Positions 42,416 through 54,733 of a stretch of 64,000 nucleotides of DNA are shown here, piece after piece. How positions within the stretch are numbered: the stretch's first letter is position 1; each line of letters begins with the position of its first letter. Position numbers and translations under genes: made by a program. Where the stretch lies: positions 15,977,501-16,041,500 of the forward strand of contig CM068585.1 of NCBI GenBank assembly GCA_035048485.1, in the 5' to 3' direction. The notes under the pieces are model-generated. The model was given only the letters and a program-made list of their open reading frames with translations, was not told the origin of the DNA and did not search any database. Source of the stretch: Pteria penguin. Taxonomy: Eukaryota; Mollusca; Bivalvia; Pterioida; Pteriidae.

Positions 42416-45400
42416 GTAAGTATTTTCAATTCCAATTTTAAGGATAAATGACAACTATGGAATATTAAAATGAATAGCAGAGACTCAGTACAAATTAACT
42501 TTGTGTTTTAAAGAAGTGAAATGATTAATTATTAAGGTTTTAGTATAGATTGGTTTCATAAACAGAAATCTTAGATGGAGTTACATCCCTTTCTCGGCCA
42601 CGCGTCTGGTCTTAAAAAGAATTGCAAAAACGCAGGAAGCATCCTTTTTATGGAGAAATTACCAACATAATTTGCTTGATTAATGAACAAATATTCAGTT
42701 ATGTACTTCAAAGATGTCAGACAACTTTTCACAAGGGAACTCAAATAAAATTTCATACTAATAAAGCCTACCCATGCTTAGGATTTGTATGCAAACTGAA
42801 GAGTAAAAATCGTACGTAAAGGATGTTTCATTTTTAATGTGTTAGTTGATAAAAATTTGGAAAAATAGTATTGGTTTTAAAATGTAACATCCTTTACGAC
42901 AACTGTCTTCTTTTACGTCATAGCGGATGTAGGCTTAACATTATAATGCACACGTTTCAAAGGATTTTATTTGTAATCTTTGAAAACAATTTCGACAAAT
43001 ATTGCCTTAATCTGATTTTAATATTTCTATATTTTTGCAGATACAAATTTTAGTTATTTAAAAAATACTTGCATTTCTGCTCTTGCCAGTAGTCTTCGAT
43101 GTAATTGTTATAACGATTTTAATATGAGTTCAGAAGTTGTTGGTAAAAGTGCTGTCGTTTTGTTGATTATATTTGTGCATTCATAGGCAATTACTGACGG
43201 GTATAATGTATCAAAATAATTACGGTTAGACCAAGAAGCCGGGATGGATGAGTCTCTCCTTTTAGCATACAAACTCCGTCACAAACATGTCAAATGCGAT
43301 AAAAATATGTTATCGAATCCGGTATTGTCAAGAAAGTAAAAACGTTCACCAGTTTGGAAAGAGGGGCCTAAAATTGCAAGGAGTTTCCTCAGTGAGAATT
43401 TCAAACGTTTTCTAACAGATGTGAATAGTTTCGTAGTAATTACCCTTAGCATGAAAACAAAATTCAATATGTTGAATAAGGAAGAAAATCGATTATTCAT
43501 CGTTATTACATAGTACAATAAATGCGATATACTGTGTAGATAAACATGTGAGTGTACAAAAACAATATATACACGACTGTATAGCATGAAGTAAATGAAA
43601 ACTAGGTTGAACATTGTGTAGACATTATACTTCTATGTGATCATCAACCACAGGGAGAACAGGCACAATCATAACAACTTATATTATGTGATCTTTTGAC
43701 TGTATTTAGAGTTTGCATGTTCCTGTCACACTGTTACAAATTTCAAGTTCGAGTTATAACACGCAGAACTTTTTTTTCAAATTGTCTACGATTTCTGATG
43801 ACAATATCTATTCGACTCATGGTCAATTTTCCTTTATAATAATACCTACTAAGAACGACAATCCTCTTGTTGACACGGGCTGTAACAATATATGTACGAT
43901 ATGCACACGGCACCTCATTTACAGCCTAAATTCAAGAGGTTCCTTTGAGAATTACGACTTTAGATGATCAGACGTAAGTGCACGAGTTATGCCTTCTGAA
44001 CAACAAGTAGTGTATGAGTAAAGGCCACAGGCGTCGATTTGGGTATTATTCATTCGATGAGATGTCCGCCACGTAATCGAGTTGTAGGCGACACTTAAAC
44101 ATTTTCTTTTCCATATTTGACATGATCACTTATAATCGGTACAACAATTACCAATTATTGCCGGAAGACAAACTCTCAAACAATATTGTGTGTATTGTTT
44201 ACTATTACAATTGCCTGTAAAAGAATTTAGAATAAATACTTTATCTAGAATAACAGGGAGCAGTTATTCTACGTATTCTCGCTTCATACTCTCTGTGGAT
44301 ATAATCCTTGAAAACCCTTAATCGTCACTGAGTGCCTATCATAAAGGTACTAAAGACTAAAGATAGTAAGTTACCTAACTTATTTTGTATTCTAAACTTC
44401 ATAAAATCCATACAAAGAAAGATGTATTGCAGGATCAAGTAAATGTCACATCAAATCTCTATCAACCCTACTCACTAAAATACTCTCTGAAGTTAAGGAG
44501 TAGCTTCACATGCACTCGAGAAGTGGCGTTTATAAGATTTTGATATTTATTATCTCAAAAGACATTTAAAAGTATCAAAATTTGTAAACTGTGAAATGTA
44601 TGAAGTCATAAATTTTCTACTCTTTTAACACCAGTATGCATTCACGACACATAGACTCTTTAGCATTATTCATAACTGCTTCGTCAATAGAAAGGTTCTA
44701 ACAGATGATATAATTATAAGTTTTGGACTATCCGGACACATATTGTGATCAAAATGACAGTCATGCAAAGTTAAAGTATTCTACAGATAATTTTTATTGA
44801 CAACATAGCTGTTGTACTTGATGACTAGGTAATTATTCAAACCATATTCTTTTGGACAGTAATTGTGCACATTTACAAGCCCATTAAATCCTTTATTCAT
44901 TCCAAGATAAAATGCAATATCGACTCTATCAATATCAAAAGCAACTGGTAAAACTTTTAATTAGATATTAAGATATAAAAATAACGTATTGTGTATAAAT
45001 AATTCACACCTTAATACATCTGCACATATAATATATAAAGAGACCGCACAACTATGTGTCTGTTTTTCTCACTTAAATCTTCTAATGGATATTGACCAAG
45101 ACGGTAAAGATACTTCTTCACTTTATGACATATGTCATATGTGACGATTTCAGTTTTCGTATCGGTAACTTTATAAATACATATAGTAATATTCCTTTAT
45201 CACCTGGTGCTTATATGTCTCAATTGATCCAATATTTAAGAGCTACTTCGGGTTTGTCACAATGTAACTGAAAAATTGTTGAATGTGTTATTGATCAGCA
45301 GTGATGATTGATTTTTTCATGCCACTTTACCCTACCACTGGTTATTCCAGGGGTCCGTGATATATCTGTTGTCTTTTTCGGTATCCTAAGCATTTTACTT

Positions 45401-48400
45401 CTCGCCGAGTTTTGAAAATTTCCAAATCTTATTTATATCCTCAATCTATGTTCAGAAACTGACTTTTCAATATGAATCTAGACAAATCTCTCGTCCTATA
45501 TTGTATTTGGAGTTCATTTACAAACTCCTCATGTTTCGATACGTTGACCTCATCTGGTTAAAAATTAAACAGCTTAGACATGGAGAATGTGACACTGAGA
45601 ACATCGAAAAGAACATGACTGGCAGGTGACTAATTCTAGTTATTTTTACCACGTATTTAGTACTCATCTATTACACTTTGAAGGAATCCCGTGTGAAGCC
45701 CTTGCTTTGATAAGCTGATATCGGCCCGTCACGTGTCTAAACTGTTTTTCATGTCCATGCAAGTTATGGGAGCGATTATTATTTCATCCTTAACGTCTAT
45801 TTTCTAGCGATTACAATACAAAATCTCGAAATCTTTATAAAAGACAGTTTTCACTTTGTGTTCGTGCGGAAATCGATATTTTAGTATATTATCATTTCGA
45901 CTGTACATTTTCTGTTTTGACCAAAATTTCTCTGGCTTAACGTGCCATATTTGAGGGTTACGCTTGAGGTTTTTGAACGAACTCGTCGAGAATAGCACGA
46001 CCGTTCACTTTTACACAAACGGTTTCCCGGCATTTGGATTACCATTTAATATCTGTTTGATTTAATGTCTCTAATAAAAAAAAATGTCGTCAATATTCAA
46101 TTTAATGAAATACATCATTCAACTAGACATCAAAATAAAATTTTTGTGGTGTTTGAAGGAAAGGTTTTTCAACAAATTGTCGACATTCCAATGAGCACTA
46201 ACTGTTCCCCGCTTCTGGCTGACATATTCCTTTACCGATAAGCTGAATTCATTTAGTGTTTGCTTTCGCAAGGAAAGAAACAATTGGCTCTTGGCTTCAA
46301 TTTCACTTACAGATATATAGATGACTTGCTTTCAGTTTATAATTTATCATTCGCGGGGAAACTTAGCATCATCTATCCAAGTGAACTGGAGGTCAAAAGG
46401 TCATAGAAACCACGAAAAGTAGTAATTCTACTTCGTATTTAGATATTATGTTGTCTTCCGACATTGATGGTCAATTGATTATCTCACTGTATGACAAACG
46501 TGACGATTTCAATTTTGCTATCACAAATTTTTCTTTCCTAAATAGCAACATTCCATCACCGCCCGCATACGGCAAATTCATATCTCAGTTAATACGTTAT
46601 TTCAGAGCATGTTCAAATTACAATGACTTTGTCCTGAGGGCTAGGCGACTTTCAGATAAGCTACTCACCCAGGGTTATATATGTGCTAGACTAACAACGT
46701 CACTGAGGAAGTTCTACTGACGTTAAGAAACTCTTATTACGCAATATGATATCTCGTTATCCAGACTTTTAAATGATATTCAGGACTGAGACCGATTCCG
46801 ATCATTTTATACAGATTTGTATTCTATACTAAAAGGTTACCTACTTTGACTTCTCCATATATAAATATGTATGGAATTTACACGACTTGACTTTTTCTAC
46901 TGGGTATATGTGACGGATGTTGCTAGCAAGCAGGAAATGCTCACTCTCCCGGGGCACCTAATCTCACTCCATCATAGGGGTTCACATATGCTCTTCAGTT
47001 AGACATTTTCGTTATATTCTACTTGGTTTCCATTTTCACTTATTTCGTATTTCATCTGGTTTCATGATTTTCGGATTTATGGTTTGGATCTATCCATCAT
47101 CTTTACATTCAAGACATACTGCAGATGTGTACATTGGTAATATGCATGATGCAATCCGATACCCTTTGCGAATGTTTAGCAACATGTTATGAATGTACTG
47201 ATGTCACAAACTTCATAGGCATTACTTTATACCCTACGCGTAGACGGATTCAAATTCGGGGAAGGGTATATATTTTGGGAAGCAGGTGCTCCCGCCAATC
47301 TGGAATAGTTGGTTGGCCGATTGTGGTTCAACTTCATGTACAGCTGTATAGTGACGTCAAAATGTCATGCACATGTGCAGCAAAATGCATGCAATAAAAC
47401 TAGACATCACAAAAAGTTTGAATACACAGTGGTTGCAAGATTTTTTTTCTGTGTAGAAAAATTGGAACACCACTGGTTTTTCTCTATGTGTAAGCGTCAA
47501 GCAGAAAAACTATGGAAAATCGAATTGTGCTTCGCATGTCAAAGATTATTCTCTTCCGAGCACGTTAAATTTAGAGTCCGTTAAAACAAGAATGTCTAGA
47601 AATGCATGTAGACAAAATTATTCAACTGGTATAGATTTATGTGATCAGGTAATCATTTAATTTTCTTTGTGTTCATGGTTTTCCGGCGACTCTGATTGGT
47701 TAAAAAATTTAGTTCATTTCTGCATGAACAAAATTTTGAGTGCAGATATGTCACAATTGCCGGCGCTACTTTCCTCTGGAATGCGAAACCCCGTTCTATT
47801 TATGGAATCGTGATTCCCGTGTTGTTAATCGATTGCATAAAATTGTTTTGTTATATATTACGAATGCAAAGTACAAAAGAAATCGCACTTCACTTCAGAA
47901 ACTATTAAATATAGAATATAATTTCTTACTCTTATTAAAAACAATGTAAAATATAACTAGGTCTATCAGTACAGTGCTGTTTGGAAATGCATGCAGTCAA
48001 GTACAAAATAAAAACAGTACTCGTCTGCTACTAGCCGATCGTTTGACAACGGATGTTGATAACTAAAATGTCTACGGTATCATACCCGACTGAGCAAACT
48101 GAAAAAAGCACCAGAGCAGGTGCTGCCTCCGATCCAAGTCCTTGAGCCTACATTTTCCACTTTGTGACACGCACGTGCACCAGTCAATACTCATACTGTA
48201 TGCATTGCATTTCTAATGATACTAATACCATTTAAAATATAAATACCTTTAGTAACAGATTATCATCCTCATATGCATCTTTCATTAAGTCGTGTTTTTA
48301 ATAATTGTTCATTCTTTTTCACTTCTAATCTTTTCAATAGACACTAGGATCAAATTTTTCGAATTTCATCTTAGCCGCCATTATTGACTTCAAAATGTTG

Positions 48401-50567
48401 TTTACCTTGTTATTATATTACTACGCGATCAAGTCACATGTATTCAGAGATAAAAAGTGATGTAGTGCCATAATAAATTATGTTAATTGGACACTTATTA
48501 AATTTTTGTTTTCATATATAAGCTAAATAAGATGATAAGAAATGAATCCTATATTTTTTTGGTTGATTGAGGTATCAACCTAAAATTTGGACGGAAAACT
48601 TTTGCATCAATGCGCTTCGCGCACTGATGCAGTTTTCCGTCCAAATTTTAGGTTGATACCTCAATCAACCAAAAAAATATAGGATTCATTTCTTAAATCA
48701 TGTATTTAGAATATATTGACAATGAAATCGCCATGATGAGCTGAGCGTCAAAATTGTCAAACTGATAATGTAAACAAACCGGAACCTTCTGACCTTCCCC
48801 TTTATTACCATATCAATAGAGTTAGTGAATGACAAAGGGCAGCATACCGCTACAGAGATACCTGTTATTAAATCATATACACTCTAGATTTTCTTCTATT
48901 AATTGACCTTTCGTAGTTTCGATTTAATTACAAATCTTTCTGTGTTGGAAAAACAGTAGTATATACCTTGAAAGCATAAATTCTAAATTTTAATGGTATA
49001 TATTGTTAGTGCCATGTGACACCAGTTACTTTCGTATTTTAAATTTATTAAGATTTTCAATAGCCATTTTCAAGTTTAACCTCACGTATAACATTCCATA
49101 TCTGGTGTTTATTTTCAAGGCCAATGAAATGTTTTGAGTTTTCTCTCCATCTTGTGTCCATTTTGCACGAGATCTGATATGTGCACTCTTAGCATATTCA
49201 TTGTGTATTTTATTATTTTTTTTTTCTTATTCTCTCTCCTTCATAAGATCAAAATGTACAGATGAAGCGTTTTCAATTTTAAATAAATCATTTTGAAAGT
49301 GTTCCATTAGTAATGTTTAGAATTCTCAATATCGCACTCGGGCTCAAATTTTACCAATATTTTACTTCAATACTTTGAAAGTACTTTTTTCTGTGTCAAA
49401 AAACCACACGTGCTAAATTACAGTAATTTACACGTGACACCAATGCGTTGGGGAGAATTGGTACTTTGTAAGAGTGACAATTACATAAAATACGAAAGAT
49501 GTTGCTCACATGTCACAGTGGCACCATAAGCAGCGTAACGAGACGGCATTTGTTAATAGCCAAAAAGTGTGTATCTTTGATTTAAGGTTATCCCTTTTTC
49601 GTGATTCTAAGGTAGACTGGGGCTTAAGCTCGTCTATAATACAATTTGTCATTTGACCACGAACCCTTCTGACCACTGTTAATCCTATAAAGACCATGAA
49701 CCCATGTTGCTGCCTCTCTCACCAGTGTTACTCATGCTCAATTAAGCTAGAATAATAGTATTATTATTACTTTTACCAGTAGTAGTAGGAGAAGGAGGAG
49801 CAGCAGCAGTTGCAGTAGTCATAGTAATCGTAGTAGCAATAGTAGTATAACTGATTCTTTTATATTTGATTGTAATTTTGTTAGTTTTGTTTTTGTGTTA
49901 CGTGAGCGACGGGTGTTAAATATATAATTTATCTGAGGTGACCTGATACAATAATTAGTATCTGAAGCTTATGTCGAGTATATGCCTCGTTCATTCTATT
50001 CTCTTTGCAGGAAGACTAGATCATGAAATGAGACATAAAGGGTGTTTTAAAAACTTTCCCTACAACGGATACCAATTCACTGATGATGTTGAATTGACGA
50101 TCGCTAAATGCATCAGTGATTGCAGAAATCTGAATTATGCTTATGCCGGGGCCCAGGTAAACTTTCTGTCATTCATATGCACCAATTGTACTCATTACAA
50201 GAAAGTAACCATTTAGTTATGATATATCTATACTCGGTAACTTACATTTCATATTTATAAAAGAGAAAACAGAAGATATCTGACAAAGCTGTATGACACA
50301 AATCACCAAGGACATGCACACAAAACATGAAAATAGTAGAATATACACTGAAAAACGACATTACAAAAATATTTGATTGTGCTCCGGTTACATATATCTT
50401 GTGTTAAATTTCTCTCTATATATTACTTTCAGGAGTATGATTGTTTCTGTGAAAACGAGAATCGTGGTACCAAGACTCCCGACTCGGAATGCAATTATCG
50501 TTGTTATGCTGATGATTGTGAAGTGTGTGGTGGCTTCCTCAAGGTCTCCGTTTTCACTACTATGTGA
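42100..50567 (+). CDS. Small predicted secreted PAN/Apple + WSC domain protein, 3 exons (198 aa)
   Basis: Joined exons: 42100-42415, 50011-50156, 50433-50567; 597 nt, phases 1-1 and 0-0, one stop. The first 25-30 residues have a hydrophobic core (MCYTFALCLYAF) suited to a signal peptide. About residues 48-100 form a PAN/Apple-like module (VICGLYCYRQKTCRSLSYN then GSCILHDTC), and residues 112-198 a WSC module (KGCF...C.SDCRNLNYAYAGAQ|EYDCFCENE...C..RC..DDCEVCGG..KVSVF). WSC domains bind carbohydrate in characterised proteins; PAN modules bind protein or sugar. A secreted lectin-like or matrix/mucus role is an inference. An optional in-frame exon at 43041-43142 would extend it to 232 aa. The 7.6-kb first intron is full of mobile-element debris. 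Confidence 0.72.
43041..43142 (+). CDS. Possible optional exon (or alternative last exon) of the PAN/WSC gene
   Basis: Acceptor 'tatatttttgcag' ends at 43040. Phase 1-1, 34 codons with three cysteines: (N)TNFSYLKNTCISALASSLRC then NCYND, donor GTTG|GTAAAA at 43143. It fits between exon 1 and exon 2 without breaking the frame. If not spliced out, the frame runs 14 codons further, through the hydrophobic stretch SAVVLLIIFV, to TAG at 43184, giving an alternative C-terminus. No domain is recognised. Confidence 0.4.
45085..45420 (+). pseudogene. Reverse transcriptase relic, copy E
   Basis: Broken frames echo the post-active-site part of copies A-D: 'SLYDICH' then, after a frameshift, 'cgatttcagttttcg' (DDFSFR) at about 45145, 'aatattcctttatcacctgg' (NIPLSPG) and 'tatgtctcaattgatccaat' (YMSQLIQYLRA). 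Highly decayed. Confidence 0.55.
46110..47110 (+). pseudogene. Reverse transcriptase relic, copy C (Penelope-like, tentative)
   Basis: The longest copy. From about 46180 it reads 'IPMSTNCSPLLADIFLYR', a stop, then LALGFNFTYRYIDDLLSVY (46290-46340), a frameshift near 46400, then a 90-residue frame (46448-46720) with DIDGQLIISLYDKRDDFNFA, QLIRYFRACSNYNDF and LLTQGYICARLTTSLRKFY. It keeps an intact YIDD box. The 3' end 'ctatccatcatctttaca' at about 47090-47107 is shared with copies A and B. It sits in sense orientation in intron 1 of the PAN/WSC gene. Confidence 0.82.
48536..48695. repeat. 160-bp near-perfect hairpin (foldback/MITE-like)
   Basis: Arms 48536-48609 and 48623-48695 are almost exact reverse complements ('ttgaggtatcaacctaaaat' vs 'attttaggttgatacctcaa'; 'tttggacggaaaac' vs 'gttttccgtccaaa'). 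The loop is itself palindromic ('tgcgcttcgcgca'). Very short unpaired centre. No coding sense. Confidence 0.93.
50011..50156 (+). CDS. Exon 2 of the PAN/WSC gene: first half of WSC domain
   Basis: Completes R106 and gives 48 residues, from RLDHEMRHKGCFKNFPYNGY to NYAYAGAQ. Acceptor 'attctctttgcag' ends at 50010; donor CAG|GTAAAC. The KGCF start and the Y-x-YAG-x-Q end are WSC hallmarks. Confidence 0.8.
50433..50567 (+). CDS. Exon 3 of the PAN/WSC gene: second half of WSC domain and stop
   Basis: EYDCFCENENRGTKTPDSEC, NYRCYADDCEVCGG, then FLKVSVFTTM and TGA at 50565-50567. The CFC, C..RC and CGG positions are those of WSC domains, and the family's usual 'CGG..r.SVY' ending falls 6 residues before the stop, so this can be the true C-terminus. 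Acceptor 'tattactttcag' ends at 50432. Confidence 0.78.
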   Translation, partial: EYDCFCENENRGTKTPDSECNYRCYADDCEVCGGFLKVSVFTTM

Positions 50568-50945
50568 TAATGTTTATGCTTTTTTACCAATTAGAAATAT
50601 ACCCATGAAATATATATGACAAATTGTATCAAAACTAAAGTACCAGTCTACCTTAGAATCCTACGAGGAGTGATTAACCTCAAATGACAAATACACACTT
50701 TTTGCTATGAATTAATTCCAAATACCTCACTTATCGTTTTACTTATTACCATTAACAACTTAAAGGAAACGATAAAAGCATCTGACTCCGTCGTATGGCG
50801 GAAGTTACCACGGAAATGCACTGTTAATAATGTAATAACTGGGGGAGGGGACATTAGAACATCACAAAAATGTCGCTTAAAGCGATAAGACCAAAGGCGA
50901 ATTTTTCAATGAATGTTGAAAGTTTAGACGAAACCTGAGACTATA

Positions 50946-51708
50946 CGAGGTATGCCCAAAAATTCCTCATACAATCAAACCATTTTCAGTCATTTTGAAC
51001 GTTTTGGTAGAAATAGAAGTATTTCACTACCATTAATTATACACGTAATTCGCTTTTAATTGCTGAAGGGTTAGTCAAACCACCAAACTGGAGAAAACTG
51101 ACGTAACAACAGTGATTAAGTATCTATGTAAGACAGGAATGACACCCCAAAAATCCTCTTCATGTAAACCCTTGGGCAATAGCAGAGACATGTATACATA
51201 TGTGTATATAGTATCCTCTTTATAGTACTGTAAAGAATAGGCTACTGAATTTATTAGAGGGAGGGAGAGCATTGAAGTTAGAGAATGACCTGGACATCCC
51301 AAGGAGGCTACCACAACACGTTGATATTGTACACTTGTCATGTGTGACATAAGGCGAACCTCCGAGATATAACCAGAGAATTTGGCATAAATAGTGGGGC
51401 TGTTCAATCAATTTTAACCGACATCGAAGGCATGTGCAAGGTCTCGGCTAGGTGGATTCCTAGAATATTGACTGAAGATCAAAAAAGAAACATGTATGCA
51501 TCTCTTGTCCCGCTATGAAGATGATCCCCAGAATTGTATATGAGTACTGAGGGGACCAGAATGAAGTACTCTGTTTTGAAGGGATTCAGAAATTGTAAGA
51601 GAGATGGAGAAAGTGCATCTAGATGAACAGAGATTATAATGAAAAATATTGAGAATTTTAGGGTATTCCCAAGTATATAAGGCCAATAACTTTTTTTATC
51701 ATACCTCG
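50946..51708 (+). pseudogene. Deleted mariner-type transposon, copy 2, both TIRs present
   Basis: Ends are inverted repeats, 'cgaggtatgcccaaaaa' at 50946 and 'tttttttatcatacctcg' ending 51708, with TA on each side. Length is about 763 bp against about 1.3 kb for intact mariners. Broken frames read 'ANLRDITREFGINSGAVQ' and then 'VSARWIPRILTEDQKRNMYA' (about 51350-51500), i.e. the helix-turn-helix and the conserved linker of mariner transposases. The catalytic region is mostly deleted. Confidence 0.8.
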
Positions 51709-53775
51709 TATCCTTACCAGAAACGACGTCAATATCCACCCGACATTCACAGAATATTTATACTTTGGATTTCCCCTGCTTGGGCCTTTAATATCACCAA
51801 AGAGACAGAAATTGTCGAAATACGCATATTGTGCCCCAAAATGATATATACATTTATCCTTGTTTTTGTACACCAAACGCTTGCCGGAACACATTCCTTG
51901 GAAATGGACGAAAACTGTTACAAACAATTCTTAACTTTATGACATTGATAGTTATTGTTCTGTAATACTGAACACGTGTACCTTTCAATACTTACTATAA
52001 TTTGTAACAGAGTTTATATAGTTAGTATTGAAGTTTATTGTTCATTTTATCTCAATTAATGTCAAACATATCCATTTTTAATTTTTTTCGTAGACCGTTA
52101 TTTGTAAAGAGCATTATTCAACATTTTATTACTTCTTGTCCATTTAAGACCATAGATATGAAAGGTAAAGATTGATATTTTGGCACTGTGTCCAAAGACT
52201 TTTTGATAAAAGAAACACAGACAACGATCGACACTTATTATCTTGTTTTTAAGTTGAATGGGCTTAGGAGATATAGAACTCCAATTCTGCTATGCAAATG
52301 CTAATTTCCAGCATAATGCAATAATGATGATGTTTTGTTTCTTCTTTTTACGGGTGTATTTATATAATAAAATTTTAAGCGTAAAGGCAGCATGAAATTC
52401 ATAATCAAACTAGAATGAAAAGTGAGTATTCTGATGAATTAAATATACATTTTTATGGCAGCAGTTGAATATTGTTTTAGGTGTGTTGTTTTTCAGAGTC
52501 ACAAAACTCTTAAATTTGCAAATTTTCACAAGATCAAATGGAAAAATGGTTGATGGGCTTATATATTCCATAAAACACTCAACATCTCGTATATCTAAAG
52601 TGCGATACTGTCTAAAACATAACTGGCGCATGTAAAATCAACCTAACATTATTAAATATGCATGAGGTCAACCATAAATGTAAAAAAGCATTACTGTAGG
52701 AATATGAGATCTGTGATATTCTTATTTTTACAACGTCATATGTAAGCATAGGCATATGGTCACATTTTTCATTTTTGGTACTTAAATAGTGGGGCGACAG
52801 TGCATTGTTTATAGACTTTCGAAAACACTTTTGCAATTTACAGAGTAAACCATTTGAGATAGGATGCAGTATTTGAGCGTGTAGGAGGAAACAGATATCT
52901 ACATAGACAAAAATTATGTTTATTGTACATGGGCCGTATTATTTTTATTGTATATGGGCCGTATTTTTTTTTTATTGTACATGGGCCACATTATTTTTAT
53001 TGTACATGGGCCGTAGTATTTGTATTGTACATTGTATGTATTATTTTGGTGAATAGATATCAGTCTTTCAATATTGCTACTTAAACCATTTTGAAAGCAT
53101 ATATGTCCTTGAACTTGTAAGCTTTTCTTTTTACACGATGCAAAAATATAATTGTAAATTAAAATGAAAATTTAAAAAATCTCTGATACTGAGATAAGGG
53201 AGAATACATTCGATTTGGATACTTTTTATCTAAAAAGGGAGCAAAAAATGTTACTGTTGTCTCAGAAAAGCAGGTTTATTCCTGATCCATAATTTGATTT
53301 AACCATAGATATTGAGCTAAATTTCAAGATGGAGGGGGTAATTTTACGTATAGCCCTAAAATAATAATGCTGGTCTTGCTTGCTTTGTACATACACATCT
53401 ATTTTAATTGCAACAGTTGTATATTTATCGTCTAATGTAATGCATTCAAATCTTCTGATTGTCATTGATAACGGTATCATATTTTTGTCTTGCTTTTATG
53501 TAAAATTTTATGCTTGTTATGGTAGCTTATCATTAAACTTTCTGAATAAATGATTTTCTAATTTTTATCTAAAAAATGTATATAAATGCGTCGTCATACA
53601 CGACATATATCATCATCATCATCATAATCATCATCATCATAATCCTTATCGTCATCATTGTCATCGTCATCATCACCATCATCCTCCTCCTCATCATCAT
53701 CATCATCGGCGTCGTTGTCGCCGTAGTCATTACTATTTAATCTAAATTTAGTACCCAACCCCACCCCACCCCCTT
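51709..53775. other. Intergenic DNA with a 33-bp minisatellite and CAT-rich tract
   Basis: 52917-53030 has four to five imperfect copies of 'ttattgtacatgggccgtat'-type units of about 33 bp. 53609-53710 is a degenerate (CAT)n tract. Otherwise AT-rich, no gene seen; the antisense frames at 52410-52836 carry no motif. Confidence 0.6.
52917..53030 (+). repeat. Imperfect ~33-bp minisatellite
   Basis: Unit 'tttattgtacatgggccgta' + 'ttatttt', four clear copies with T-run length changes. Confidence 0.85.
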
Positions 53776-53912
53776 TTTTCTTTGTGGTTTTTTTTTTTTT
53801 TTTTTTTTTTTTTGTTGTTGTTGTTTTGGGGGGGGGGGGGTTTGTTTTGTTGTTTGTTTTGTTTTGTTTTTTATTTATTATTATTATTATTTTTTTTTTT
53901 TTTTGCTACTAT
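53776..53912 (+). repeat. Poly-T/poly-G low-complexity tract
   Basis: Long T runs interrupted by TTGTTG, a G run of 12 and TTATTA. Prone to assembly error. The open frames here are artefacts. Confidence 0.9.
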
Positions 53913-53955
53913 TATCATATTCGAAGTTGTCTGCTCCTTTTTCTCGATTCAACAA

Positions 53956-54613
53956 TTATACACACAAATAGACGGACGTATGTTTCTCAAGGTAAATTGA
54001 AGCATAAATAAGAAATGCATCCATCCACTGTGAAAAGTTTGTAATCTTAGTGTCCTTATTCTTTGGTTTCACTTGAAAAACACCACCCTCAAAAACAATT
54101 TGATTTTGAATATCAGAGCTAGGCTCTTGAAGCAATAATTTGTGTAAATGGACAAATTCGCCATTCCAAATTTTATCTTTGTAAGATTGGGGCACATGGG
54201 CTCCCAAGAGAGAAGTGACGCTATTAAATGGATTTGGCATAACAAAATTACTTTCTATACCTTGATTCGTGTGCATGGACACGGCAGCAACTGATGGGGA
54301 CGCACGAGGTCGTGGGAAGTCCGGGATGGGTTTTTTTTATGGCGGGCATGTCATTGTTGAGTGATATCGAACCATTCTGTCCGAACCCTAGATCTGTTTC
54401 ATCTGATGGCACTGTCGATTCCTGGGTAGATGCATTCGTTATTTGGCAATTGGCAGGCGTTTTCCTTTGACTTCCACGACGGCCAAGACGACCTCGAGCT
54501 AAAACGTTATCAGGCGCTACATTCGACCTCGTGAGGCTCGTTGAATTTTTAACTGCTGTATAGGGGCTTCTTGATTTAGAGGCTCTCTGGCTCTGAGTTC
54601 TTACTCTAAGCAT
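53956..54613 (-). pseudogene. Retroelement gag-like relic (DIRS-type, tentative)
   Basis: Minus strand, two overlapping frames (54248-54613 and 53956-54282) joined by a frameshift near the T-run at 54330-54337. The first starts MLRVRTQSQRASKSRSPYTA, basic and low in structure. The second has NPFNSVTSLLGAHVPQSYKD, KIWNGEFVHLHKLL and FSQWMDAFLIYASIYLEKH. The 'LGxHVP...KIWxGEfv.l..LL' and 'QWmdAFliy.siy...hp' wording is, from memory, that of a gag-like protein next to tyrosine-recombinase (DIRS) or related elements. No RT or recombinase follows on the left. Confidence 0.55.
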
Positions 54614-54733
54614 GTTGATTTACTGATAAGGTTCCAGAATATTCACCAATTCACAAGAAAATATATTGATTTAACTCGCTGCAAAATATATTCATTTAGT
54701 TATTTGTCTATTAATTAATTTATTTCTTTTGGG

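Larger units (their letters stand above)
42416..50010 (+). other. Intron 1 of the PAN/WSC gene (7.6 kb)
   Basis: Holds the optional exon (43041-43142), reverse-transcriptase relics (45085-45420 and 46110-47110), a perfect hairpin (48536-48695) and an AGT/AGC-rich triplet stretch at about 49780-49850. 43.2-45.0 kb and 47.1-48.5 kb have no recognised features beyond weak open frames. Confidence 0.6.

Noticed and set aside
43279..43614. A 111-residue minus-strand membrane protein
   Set aside because: Hydrophobic composition is what AT-rich DNA gives by chance; no signal of codon structure or splice sites.
53782..54011. Hydrophobic small proteins
   Set aside because: Translations of poly-T and poly-G runs.
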